NCBI RefSeq assembly: GCF_001701025.1
Contig: NZ_CP016793.1
Span: 6,262,001 to 6,326,000, forward strand
DNA length: 64,000 bases
From: Lentzea guizhouensis
Lineage (GTDB): Bacteria; Actinomycetota; Actinomycetes; Mycobacteriales; Pseudonocardiaceae
Direction: 5' to 3'
Below are positions 26,155-35,385 of this stretch, piece after piece. The notes beneath the pieces were generated by a model, which ran no database searches, was not told where the DNA came from, and saw only the letters and a list, made by a program, of their open reading frames with translations. Position 1 is the first letter of the stretch. Every line of letters starts with the position of its first letter. The translations under genes were made by a program, and so were the position numbers.

Positions 26155-29100
26155 GGACCCCCAGGATCGCCGTCGTCGGCATGGCATGCCGGTACCCGGA
26201 CGCCTCGACGCCCGAGGAGCTGTGGCAGACGGTCCTCGGCCGGCGGCGCGCCTTTCGCGCCATCCCACCGGAACGGCTCGACCTCGCCGACTACGGCGGT
26301 GAGCCGTCCGATGTGGACAAGACGGTCGTGCGCAGGCGCACTGGCTCGCGCTCGACACCGCGGAGGCCGCCCTCGCCGACGCCGGTGTTCCCGGCGGCGA
26401 GGGAGTCGACCGGGACCGCACCGGCGTGTTCATCGGCAACTCGCTCGCGGGCGAGTTCAGCCGCGCGGCGCTGCTGCGCTGCGCTGGCCGTCGCTGCGGC
26501 ACGCCGTCGGCGCGGCGCTGGAGGAGTCCGGGGTCGCCGGGGACACCGCGGCCAAGGTCCTCGCCACCGCCGAACGCGTGCTGAAGGAACCTTTCCCCAC
26601 GCCCGACGACGAGATGCTCGCGGGCGGGCTCAGCAACACCATCGCGGGCCGGGTGTGCAACCACTTCGACTTCCACGGCGCCGGGTACACGGTGGACGGC
26701 GCGTGCTCGTCGAGCCTGCTCGCGGTGATCACGGCGTGCGAGGCGCTGGCGCGCGGTGAGCTGAACTTCGCGCTCGCCGGCGGGGTGGACCTGTCGCTGG
26801 ACCCGTTCGAGCTGATCGGGTTCGCCAGGGTCGGCGCGCTCGCGGGTGGTGAGATGCGGGTCTACGACGCGGACCCGACCGGGTTCCTGCCCGGTGAGGG
26901 CTGCGGGATGGTGGCGCTGATGCGCGCCGAGGAGGCCGAGGCGCGGGGACTGCGGATCTACGCGCACCTCGTCGGCTGGGGGATGTCCTCGGACGGCGCC
27001 GGTGGCGTCACGCGGCCGGCGGTCGGGGGCCAGACGAGGGCACTGCGCCGGGCCTACGCCCGCGCGGGTCTGCTCCCGGCCGCCGCCGGCCTGATCGAGG
27101 GCCACGGCACCGGGACCGCGGTGGGGGACCAGGTCGAGCTGGAGGCGTTGCTGGCGGTGCGCGGGTTCAGCGCGCCGGTCGCCGCCCTCGGCAGCATCAA
27201 GGCCAACATCGGGCACACCAAGGCCGCGGCCGGGGTCGCGGGGCTGATCAAGGCCGCGCTGGCCGTGTCGCACCGGGTGCTCCCGCCGATGACGGGCGTG
27301 CGCGAGCTCCACCCGTTGCTCGCCGCCGCGGGCGCGGGACTGCGGCTGCCGGAGGAACCGGAGCCGTGGACGCACCGCAACCCGTCGCGGGGTGTCGTCG
27401 GCGGGGTTCGGCGGCATCAACACGCACGTCGTGCTCGACGCGGGCGTGCGGACCGCGATGACGAGGAGGGTGCCGCGCCGGCTCGTGCCCGTCGCCCCCG
27501 AACCCGTCGTCACGCTGCCGGACGCGGCCCGCCGCTGGTCGGCGCCGCTGCCGGAGTGGGAACCGTTCCTGATCTCCGCGGACGACCTCGCCGCGCTCGA
27601 CGAACGGCTCGGCGACCTGAGCGAGCGGTGCCCCGCGATGAGCGAGGCCGAACTGCACGACCTCGCCGCCACGCTGACCGCGCACGACCGCGCACGCGGT
27701 GCGCTGCGTGCTCGTCGCGGACCCCCGGGCTCGCGCCGCCGCCACCGCGCGCAAGAGGTTGCCGGCTGGGACACGACCCTGCTGGTGGACGAACCGGCGG
27801 AGTCGTGCTCGGCCGCGACCGGCGTCCGTCGGTCTGCTGCCGGACAGCCCCGTGCGCGCGCTCGGCCTGCCGGGACGCTGCTGCCGGTGCCGCGCGCGCC
27901 GGACGCCGTGCGGCTGGTCGACGGGTCGGCGGACACCGCGATCGCCCAGCCCGCGTGGTGTGGCAGTCCTCGCCGGACTGGCCTGGCTGCGCACCTCGGC
28001 TGCACCCGTCGCCGCGGTCGGGCACAGCCTCGGCGAGCTCACCGCGCTGGCCTGGGCCGGGCGCTCCCGAGAGCAGGTCCTCGGCCTGGCCGCGCGCGCG
28101 CCGGTTGATGGCGGACTCGGCGCCCGCGGCACCGGGATGCTCTCGGTCGCCGCACCGGCCGGGGTGGCGACCGAGCTCGCGGAGGGCACGCAAGCCGTGC
28201 TGGCCGCGGAGAACGGGCCGGAGTCGGCCGTGCTCGCGGGACCGCGCGCGGCACTCGACGTCGTGGCCTCGCGTGCCGGAGCGGTCGGTGTGCGCGTCGC
28301 GGAACTGCCGGTGTCGCACGGGTTCCACAGCGCGGCGATGGCCGCCGTGGCGGGGCCTTGGCGGGAGTTCCTGCGGGAGGTGGAGATCACGGCACCGGAG
28401 AAGCCGGTCTTCTCCACGGTGACGGGTGCGCGCCTCGGCCCGTTCGACGACATCCGCGCGTTGCTGGTCGAGCAGCTGACCGAACCGGTGCGGTTCCTCG
28501 ACGCCGTCCGCGACCTGGCCGCTCGGTGCGACCTGCTGCTCGAGGCCGGGCCGGGCACGATGCTCGCCACGCTGGCGGCACCGGCCGGGGTGCCCGCCGT
28601 GAGCCTCGACTGCGGTGGGTCCGCACGGCGGACCGCGTTCGCCTCGGCCGCCCTCTTCGCGTCCGCGACCGCCAAGCCGCAGGCGTGGTTCGGCGACCGC
28701 GCTCACCGGGAGGTCGACCTCGACACCCCGCTCGAGTTCCTGGCGAACCCGTGCGAGTCGTTGCCCAAGAACGGGGTGCGGCCGTCGACGAGCCGGCCGG
28801 TCGAGGCGGCGGAGACGGTGGTGGCACCGGCCGCCGAGGGCACCGACCTGCTGACCGCCGTGCGCGAGCACCTGGCCGCCGAGCTCGAACTGCCGGTCTC
28901 CGCGATCACCGGCGACACCGTGCTGCTCGCCGACCTGCACGTGAACTCGTTGCAGGTCGTGCGGCTGGTCACGGAGATCGCGGCGCGGCACGGCAGGCAG
29001 CTCGTGCTGGACGAGTCCCTCGACGGCGTCACGGTGGGCGGGCTCGCGCGGCGGCTCGCGGAGCTGCCCGACGACGGCACCGACGAGCCGTCCCGGATCA

Positions 29101-31405
29101 GCGGCGTGCGGCCGTGGGTCGGGCTGTTCGCCCACCACTGGCAGCCGGTCGGGCCCGCGCGGGAACGCCCGGCCGCGCACGACCCGTCCGAGATGGTGGT
29201 GGAGCTGCCGGACGGCGCCGGAACGCGGGAGATCGCCGAGCTGTTGCGCGCGATCGCCGGGGCGCGACGGCTGGTCCTCGCGCACACCGGACATCCGGCT
29301 GCCGCGGCGGTGGCCGGGCGTCTCGGCCGAGCTGCCCGCGTGCGCCGTGACCGTGGTGTGCGGACCGTCGGGTGAGAGCCCTTCGGCCGTGGCCGCGGCG
29401 ATGTCGTTCACGCCGCCCTCCGGCTATGCGGAGCTCCGTGTCCGCGAGGGCGTGGTCGAACGGCAGGTGACGCGGCCGCACCTCGGAGCGCCGGCGTCGG
29501 CCGCGTTGCCTGCAGCCGGAGACGTGTGCCTGGTGAGCGGTGGCGCCACCGGGATCACCGCGCGCTGCGCCGCGCTCGCGGGAGTCGGCGCAGCTCGTCG
29601 TGCTGGGCAGGCGCCCGGCCGAGGACCCGGACGTGGCCGCGGAGTGCCGCTCGGCGCCGACTACCTCCGCTGCGACCTCACCGGCCCGGTGCGCCGCGGT
29701 GCGGGAGGCCGCGCGGACCGTGCGCGGGCTGCTGCACGGTGCCGGGATCAACCACCCGCGCCGGCTCGCCGAGGTCACCGAGGAGGGCCTCGCCGCGACC
29801 GTCGCGCCGAAGGTGGACGGGCTGCGCGAGCTGCTCGCGGCCGCCGGGGCCGAGCTGCGGCTCGTGGTCGGCTTCGGGTCGATCATCGGCAGGCAGGGCC
29901 TCGCCGGGCAGTCCGAGTACTGCGTCGCCAACGACTGGATGCGCGTCGAGCTGGAGCGCTGGGCGCGGCGCAATCGCCGGTGCCGCACGCACCTGCTGGA
30001 GTGGTCGGCGTGGTCGGGCGTCGGCATGGCAGACCGGATGAAGGTGACCACGCAGCTCAGCAGGCTGGGGCTCGCCCTGGTCGAACCGGAGCAGGGCGTC
30101 ACGGCGATGCTCGACGCGCTCACCGACCCGACGGCGCCGGTCACCCTGCTCGTCGCGGGCCGCTTCCCGGCCACCGCGACGCTGCGGGTCGACCCCGAGC
30201 ACCACCCGTCGCCCGCGGGCCTGCGGTTCGCCGAACGGCTGCCGAGCTGGGTCCCCGGCGTGGAGACGATCGCGGAGGCGACGCTCAACACCGGTACGGA
30301 TCCCTACCTGAGCGAGCACCGGGTGTCCGGCGTGCTGGTGCTGCCCGCGGTGCTCGGCGCCGAGGCGATGGCCCAGACCGCCGCGCTCACCACCGGACCG
30401 CGCGGCTCGTGGACGTTCCGCGGGCTGGAGCTGCACCGCCCGGTGACCGTCGGTGAACGCTCCGACCGGGTCATCCGGGTGGCGGCGCTCGCCCGGCGCG
30501 ACCGGCGGGTGGAGCTGACCGTGCGCCAGGACGGCGACCGCTTCGGCAGCGACCACATGAGCGCGACCCTCGTGCCGTCCTCACCGCCTCCTGCCCGGCG
30601 GGCCGCGGCCACCGCCCCGGCCACCGGGCCGGTCCACCACGCGTACGGGTCCGTGCTCTTCCACAGTGGACGGTTCCAGCGGGTCGTGCGTTACGACAGG
30701 CTGTCGGCGTTCACCGTCACGGCCTGGGTGCACGCGAGAGAGGACATGTGGTTCGCTTCGTACCACGGTTCCCGGCTGCTGCTCGGCGATCCGGCCGCAC
30801 ACGACGCGACGATCCACGCGCTGCTGCCGTGCGTACCGCACAAGCGTGCGCTGCCGGTAGGGGTGGAGGAGCTGAACGTGTGGCGCAAGCCTGTGGGAAT
30901 GCTCCAGGTGCACGCCGTCGAACGGTGGCACTCGGCATCGGAGTTCGTGTTCGACGTCGACCTGGTGCAGCCGGACGGCCTGCCGGTCGCGCGGTGGACA
31001 GGGCTGCGGCTGAAGGCGGTGGGGGACAACGACCTCGCCGGCCCGATGCCCTTCGACCACTTCGGGCCGTGGCTGAGCCGGCGGCTGGTCGAGCAGGGCT
31101 GGGCGGACCGGGTGGAACTGTGGGACGACCTGCGGGTCGCCGCGGACCATCCGGTAGGTCTGCACTGGACGGTGGAGGACGTCGAACCCGGCGCCGCCGC
31201 GGTGAAGGCTCTCGCGGTTCTCGGTGAATCCGGTGTGGTGGCAGGGCGGCCCCTCGCGGAGGAGGACGCCGTTCGGTTCGACGAGGTGACGGGCGACGGG
31301 CTGATGGCCGCGACCGCGCGCGGGGCCCGCGTGGTCGTGGCCCAGCGGGAGACCGACCGGGGCCGGGTGACCGCGGCGCTGGCGATGGGGGAGCGGGATG
31401 CCTGA
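26151..31405 (+). CDS. iterative enediyne polyketide synthase, KS-AT-ACP-KR-DH (multiply frame-broken)
   Basis: PKSE builds the linear polyene precursor of the enediyne core. KS spans about 26157-27440: V-D-G-A-C-S-S-S-L (active Cys), G-H-G-T-G-T-A-V-G-D, N-I-G-H-T-K-A-A-A-G, G-F-G-G-I-N-T-H. AT spans about 27700-28620: G-H-S-L-G-E. ACP spans 28846-29065, with the L-H-V-N-S-L serine at about 28947. KR spans about 29520-30190: S-G-G-A-T-G-I-T and Y-C-V-A-N-D. DH spans about 30250-31020: L-S-E-H-R-V-S-G and G-D-P-A-A-H-D. The frame changes at least ten times, near 26330, 26475, 27390, 27697, 27765, 27810, 27875, 27960, 29325, 29580, 29650 and 29695. About 35-40 residues of the KS N-terminal part before H-W-L-A-L-D are missing, and the AT G-Q-G-S motif is damaged. 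The last 120 residues are shorter than a PPTase domain and show none of its motifs. GTG start coupled to unbU. Confidence 0.9.
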
Positions 31406-31814
31406 GCACTACGTCCACCGGCACGTGGTGACGCTGGACGAGACGAACCTCGTGGGCAACGTCTACTTCGCGCACTACCTGCGGTGGCAGGGCCATTGCC
31501 GCGAGCACTTCCTGGCCGACCACGCACCGGGCGTGCTGCGCCGGCTCACCGCGGGCGAGCTCGTGATGGTCACCGTGTCCTGCCGGATGGACTACTTCGC
31601 GGAGTGCTTCGCGCTGGAGGAGATCGACGTGCTGATGTCGCTCTCCGACACGGGCGGCAACCGGGTCGTCATGGACTTCGAGTTCCGGCGCGGTGCCGTG
31701 GTCGTCGCGCGGGGAGCGCAGACGGTCGCGTGCATGCGGCGCACCGGCGACGGGGTGACGCCGGTGGAGGTGCCCGCCGAGCTGGCCGTCGCCCTGGCCG
31801 CGTACACGCGTTAG
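31398..31814 (+). CDS. enediyne thioesterase (hot-dog fold, CalE7/SgcE10/DynE7 type)
   Basis: The 138-residue hot-dog protein contains the signature D-E-T-N-L-V-G-N-V-Y-F-A-H-Y-L-R-W-Q-G, where N-x-V-Y-F-A-H-Y marks the enediyne TE family. It releases the polyene chain from the PKS ACP by hydrolysis, often with decarboxylation. It overlaps the end of the PKS gene by 8 bp and follows the unbU-PKS order seen in known cassettes. Intact, normal length. Confidence 0.95.
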   Translation: MPEHYVHRHVVTLDETNLVGNVYFAHYLRWQGHCREHFLADHAPGVLRRLTAGELVMVTVSCRMDYFAECFALEEIDVLMSLSDTGGNRVVMDFEFRRGAVVVARGAQTVACMRRTGDGVTPVEVPAELAVALAAYTR

Positions 31815-31816
31815 TC

Positions 31817-31829
31817 TGACTATTAGTCA
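31817..31829. promoter_or_regulatory. palindrome TGACTATTAGTCA upstream of an SRPBCC gene
   Basis: Perfect 6+1+6 palindrome 3 bp after the thioesterase stop and 18 bp before the ATG at 31847. The same 13-mer core, with at most one mismatch, recurs at 39002-39014, 47989-48001 and 49974-49986, each upstream of a gene start. Probable operator of a shared regulator. Confidence 0.7.
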
Positions 31830-31846
31830 CACTGACGGGAGGCTGC

Positions 31847-32590
31847 ATGGCTCGGCGGATCGTCAAGGAGATCGAGGTCGAGGCACCGCTGGAACAGGTG
31901 TGGCAGTCGATCTCGAGCGGTTCGGGCTTCGCGACCTGGTACGTGCCGCATGCGATCGAACCCGAGCCGGGCGGCATGGTGCGCACCGACTTCGGGCCCG
32001 GTGGCGTGCGCGAGGGCGTCGTGCTGGCCGCCGACCCGCCCCGGCGGCTGGTGTACGGCGGTTTCGGCGCGCCCGGTGAGCCGGTGTACTGCTACGAGTT
32101 CGCGCTCGCGGCGGCCGGTGGTGGGCAGACCGCGTTCCGGTTGGTGCAGAACGGTTTTCCCGACAGCGAGAGGTGGGACCAGGAGTACGACGCGCTGGAC
32201 GCGTGCTGGGACCTGTTCCTGCACAACCTGCGTGCCTACCAGCGGCACTTCGCCGGCTTGCCCGCGACCCTCGCGATGGCCACGACCCGGCCGGCGGGCG
32301 GTGACGGGTGGGGCAGGCTGATCGCGGCACTGGGCGTCTCCGCGCGCTGTTCGGTGGGAGACCGGGTGGTGGTCGACGTGCCGGGGGTCGACCTGGTGGA
32401 GGGCGTGGTCGACTTCCTGCACCCCGGAAGGCACCTGGGCGTGCGGACGGCGTGCGGGTTGCGGCGGTTCAGCGCCGAGGGGGCCCAGCTGTGCGGCGTC
32501 CGCGTCCACCAGTACCGGTACGGGACTCCGCCGCTGCGGCCGGACGCCGCCGCGTGCTGGCAGCGCTGGCTGGACGACAGGTTCGCCTGA
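31847..32590 (+). CDS. SRPBCC (AHSA1-like) protein
   Basis: The 247-residue protein shows I-V-K-E-I-E-V-E-A-P-L-E-Q-V-W-Q-S-I, the first strand and helix of the SRPBCC fold, and G-F-A-T-W-Y-V. The C-terminal 90 residues, after an R-P-A-G-G-D-G-W segment, form an extra region ending in D-D-R-F-A. GGGAGG precedes the ATG. The operator palindrome at 31817 lies in its promoter. Likely binds a hydrophobic ligand; polyketide cyclase activity or warhead sequestration are possible, neither shown. Confidence 0.72.
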   Translation: MARRIVKEIEVEAPLEQVWQSISSGSGFATWYVPHAIEPEPGGMVRTDFGPGGVREGVVLAADPPRRLVYGGFGAPGEPVYCYEFALAAAGGGQTAFRLVQNGFPDSERWDQEYDALDACWDLFLHNLRAYQRHFAGLPATLAMATTRPAGGDGWGRLIAALGVSARCSVGDRVVVDVPGVDLVEGVVDFLHPGRHLGVRTACGLRRFSAEGAQLCGVRVHQYRYGTPPLRPDAAACWQRWLDDRFA

Positions 32591-32629
32591 CTCCGCGGTC
32601 CGCGGAACTGACGACGGGAGGTGCCTGCG

Positions 32630-33481
32630 ATGGCAGACAGGGTGTCCGTGAAGGCGGTGGTGTTCGCCCCCACCGCAGCGGTGTACCGGGCGATGACGAC
32701 CGAGTCGTCCTTGAGCACGTGGTTCGCCGAGCACGTGGACGTCCGGCTGGAGGACGGCAGGTTCGAGTTCTGGGGAAGGCACACCCCGTTCGGAGACGTG
32801 CCGCGGCAGACGTCCGCGGCGGCGGATCCGGGCGGGGGACTGCGGTTCGACTGGGAGATCGAGGGCATGCACACCGTGGTCGAGATGTCGGTGCGGCGGA
32901 CGGCGACGGGTGACACGACGGTGTCCGTCCTGCACGAACCGGTGCCGTTCTGGGGATTCGACCGGGCGAGCATGAACGACTTCTGGGGAGTCGCGGTCGG
33001 CAACCTCGCCAACTTCGCCGAGGGGCGCACCCTGGCGCCTCGCCCCGACTACACGGCTGGGCAGCAGGACACGGCGACCGCGTCGATCGTGATCGACGCG
33101 GATGCCGCCGAGGTGTTCTCCGTGCTGGTCGACCCCGCCCAGATCGACAGGTGGCTGCCGGCGGAGTCGGTGGTGGAGCCGTGGGAGGGCGGCCGCTACG
33201 ACTTCGGCTGGGACCACGGACCGATGACGGTCGTCGACATCGAGGCCCCGCACCGGCTCGCCTACACCTGGCACAACGACGGCTGGCCGGACACCCTGGT
33301 GAGCTGGGAACTGACCGAGGAGGAGGGTGCGGGAACGCGGGTCAGCCTGCGGCACAGCGGTTTCGTCGACGGCCGCCCGTCCGACGGCTACCAGCTCGGC
33401 TGGCAGGGACTGCTGATCAACCTGCAGCGCATGCTGGAGATCGGTGAACGGTGGCAGCAGCCGCGCTGGCACCACGACTGA
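32630..33481 (+). CDS. tandem SRPBCC-domain protein
   Basis: The 283-residue protein has two successive SRPBCC/AHSA1 domains. The first (residues 1-140) has V-F-A-P-T-A-A-V-Y-R-A-M-T; the second (about 150-283) has I-V-I-D-A-D-A-A-E-V-F-S-V-L-V-D and a W-Q-G-L-L-I-N-L closing helix. ATG at 32630 is favoured over the GTG at 32621 by the spacing to GGGAGG. It follows the previous SRPBCC gene co-directionally with a 40-bp gap, so probably one transcript. Ligand unknown. Confidence 0.75.
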   Translation: MADRVSVKAVVFAPTAAVYRAMTTESSLSTWFAEHVDVRLEDGRFEFWGRHTPFGDVPRQTSAAADPGGGLRFDWEIEGMHTVVEMSVRRTATGDTTVSVLHEPVPFWGFDRASMNDFWGVAVGNLANFAEGRTLAPRPDYTAGQQDTATASIVIDADAAEVFSVLVDPAQIDRWLPAESVVEPWEGGRYDFGWDHGPMTVVDIEAPHRLAYTWHNDGWPDTLVSWELTEEEGAGTRVSLRHSGFVDGRPSDGYQLGWQGLLINLQRMLEIGERWQQPRWHHD

Positions 33482-33484
33482 CCG

Positions 33485-33991
33485 TCACTCCCGCAACCAG
33501 CCGAGCTCGGTCGCCGTGGCCCGCATGGTCGTGGTGATGTTGTGCAGCAACACTCCGCGCCGGAACTCGTAGAGCGCGTCCGCGTGCTCCGGTTCGGTCC
33601 GCATCGCGGTGACGAGGTGGCTGCCACCGGCTCCGTGGCGGAACGTCTGCGTGATCAGCGTTCCGCCACCGGGGCGATCCGTGAGCTCGTACCGCCAGGT
33701 GGACGAGGGCAGCGACGGGTCGTGCAGGCCGAGGACGACCCACGAGAACGTGCGGGGCTTGCGGACCTCGACCACCTCGCACATCACCTCCCACTCCCAC
33801 TCGCCTGCCCTGTTGCGGGCGGAGAACCGCGCACCCGGCACGGCCGCGGCGGCGCCGTCGGTCCACTCGACGTGCACGCATTCAGGACTCCAGGCTGGAA
33901 CCCGGGTCGGATCGCTCACCGCGTCGAACACCTCGTCCGCGGGAGCGGCGACTTCCAGTTCGACGGTCAGGGCGAGAGTGGTCACGTCCAC
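33485..33991 (-). CDS. SRPBCC-family polyketide-cyclase-like protein
   Basis: The 168-residue protein reads V-E-L-E-V-A-A-P-A-D-E-V-F-D-A-V-S-D-P-T-R-V-P-A-W-S-P-E-C, the canonical SRPBCC start, with a C-terminal amphipathic helix. The GTG at 33991 has GGAGG 8 bases upstream. It is convergent with the tandem SRPBCC gene (3 bp between stops) and divergent from the ABC1 kinase. Third SRPBCC gene within 2.2 kb. Confidence 0.75.
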   Translation of the reverse strand: MDVTTLALTVELEVAAPADEVFDAVSDPTRVPAWSPECVHVEWTDGAAAAVPGARFSARNRAGEWEWEVMCEVVEVRKPRTFSWVVLGLHDPSLPSSTWRYELTDRPGGGTLITQTFRHGAGGSHLVTAMRTEPEHADALYEFRRGVLLHNITTTMRATATELGWLRE

Positions 33992-34083
33992 GGCGCGTAC
34001 CTCCGGTCGAGGGATCACCTTGCAGGTTAACGCAATCGCGATCCGCGCAACCTGGAACAAGTGTTGTCCTGTCGTGGGGTCCT

Positions 34084-34096
34084 ATAACCATAACCA
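34084..34096 (+). promoter_or_regulatory. -10 box for a leaderless transcript
   Basis: TATAAC at 34084-34089 ends 6 bases before the ATG at 34096, and no ribosome-binding site precedes that ATG. This geometry puts the transcript start at or next to the start codon, a leaderless mRNA, which is common in actinomycetes. No good -35 box is seen. Confidence 0.45.
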
Positions 34097-35355
34097 TGTT
34101 CCGAAGCGTTCAGGTGGTCCTGCGTGCGATCGCCGTGTTGTCGATTTGCCTGTGGCACACGGTTCTCGCGCTGCCGTCGATCGTGCGAGGCGATGTCACC
34201 GGTCGCGCTCGCCGGCTGGTGGTCGCGCTGGGGCCCGCGTTCGTGAAGGGTGCGCAGTTGCTGAGCACCCGCCGGGACGTGCTGCCCGCCGGGTGGTGCG
34301 AGGCGTTGGCGGAACTGCACGACCGGGTGCCACCCATGCCAGTCCGCGTGGCCAGGAAAGTCCTGCGATCGGCGTACGGAGGTGAACCACCGTTCACCGT
34401 CGACTGGGACTCGGTGCGCAGCGGCAGCATCGCCTGCGTGTACCGGGCTGAGCACGACGGCGGCGCGGTGGCGCTCAAGGTGCGCAGACCTCGGGTGCGC
34501 GAGCGGATCGAGCAGGACTTCGCGGTGATGCGCGCCGGTGCGGCGGTGATGCAGCGGTTGCCGCGGCTGCGCGGCCTGCCCGCTGTCGCGGTGCTGCGCC
34601 AGATCGGCGACGCCGTGGCGGCCCAGGCTGATTTCGGCGCGGAGGCCGGCGCGCTCGCCGAACTGCGCGAGTCGCTCGCCGACGTCGGCTACCTCCACAT
34701 CCCGCGGCCACTGCCCGGCCTGTGCGCGGAAGGCGTGCTGGTGATGGAGTTCGTCGACGGGCTCACCCCGCTCGACGCCGGGGACGTCCCGGCCGCGCGG
34801 CGGTCCGAGCTCGCCCGCCGCGTGCTGCACTGCGCGTACCGCATGCTCTTCCTCGACGGGCTCGTGCACTGCGACATGCACCCCGGCAACCTCTACCTCG
34901 GCCGCGACGGCCGGATCGTCCTGCTGGACGCCGGGTTCGTGGTCCGGCTCGAGCCTCGCGTGCGCCGGCTCTTCGCGGAGTTCTTCATGCACATGGCGCG
35001 CGGCGACGGCCCGCACTGCGCGGAGATCCTGCGGGAGAGCGCGGAGGGCGTCGCCGACTGGGCCGACGTGGCCGCGTTCCGGCGGGGCACGATCGCGTTG
35101 ATCGAACAGTCGAGCGGCCGCAACGCCCGCGACTTCAGCCTGGTCCGGTTCGCCACGCGGCTGTTCGACCTGCAGCGCGTCAACGGGTTGTTCGCCGCGC
35201 CCGAGTTCATCTTCCCGTTGCTGGCCCTGCTCGTGCTGGAGGGCCGGATCAACGCCCTCGACGAGGAGCTCGACTTCCAGGCCGAGTCGATCCCCGTGCT
35301 CACCAAGGCCGTCATGTCCGGCCTGCTCAAGATCGGTCCGCGGGAGCAGGCCTGA
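34096..35355 (+). CDS. ABC1/AarF/UbiB-family atypical kinase
   Basis: The 419-residue protein has an N-terminal hydrophobic segment (A-I-A-V-L-S-I-C-L-W). The ABC1 landmarks follow: L-G-P-A-F-V-K-G-A-Q-L-L-S-T-R (KxGQ-like helix), S-G-S-I-A-C-V-Y-R-A (Ala-rich nucleotide loop), V-A-L-K-V-R-R-P, D-G-L-V-H-C-D-M-H-P-G-N-L and L-L-D-A-G-F. UbiB-like proteins are ATPases that support quinone or lipid metabolism. A close paralogue lies at 43505. Possibly leaderless. Two such genes in one metabolite cluster is unusual. Confidence 0.88.
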   Translation: MFRSVQVVLRAIAVLSICLWHTVLALPSIVRGDVTGRARRLVVALGPAFVKGAQLLSTRRDVLPAGWCEALAELHDRVPPMPVRVARKVLRSAYGGEPPFTVDWDSVRSGSIACVYRAEHDGGAVALKVRRPRVRERIEQDFAVMRAGAAVMQRLPRLRGLPAVAVLRQIGDAVAAQADFGAEAGALAELRESLADVGYLHIPRPLPGLCAEGVLVMEFVDGLTPLDAGDVPAARRSELARRVLHCAYRMLFLDGLVHCDMHPGNLYLGRDGRIVLLDAGFVVRLEPRVRRLFAEFFMHMARGDGPHCAEILRESAEGVADWADVAAFRRGTIALIEQSSGRNARDFSLVRFATRLFDLQRVNGLFAAPEFIFPLLALLVLEGRINALDEELDFQAESIPVLTKAVMSGLLKIGPREQA

Positions 35356-35385
35356 CGGCCTTCCCCCTCCTCGACAGGAGAGAGC

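Noticed and set aside
25102..28005. 967-residue minus-strand open frame
   Set aside because: Antisense shadow of unbU and the PKS; no motifs.
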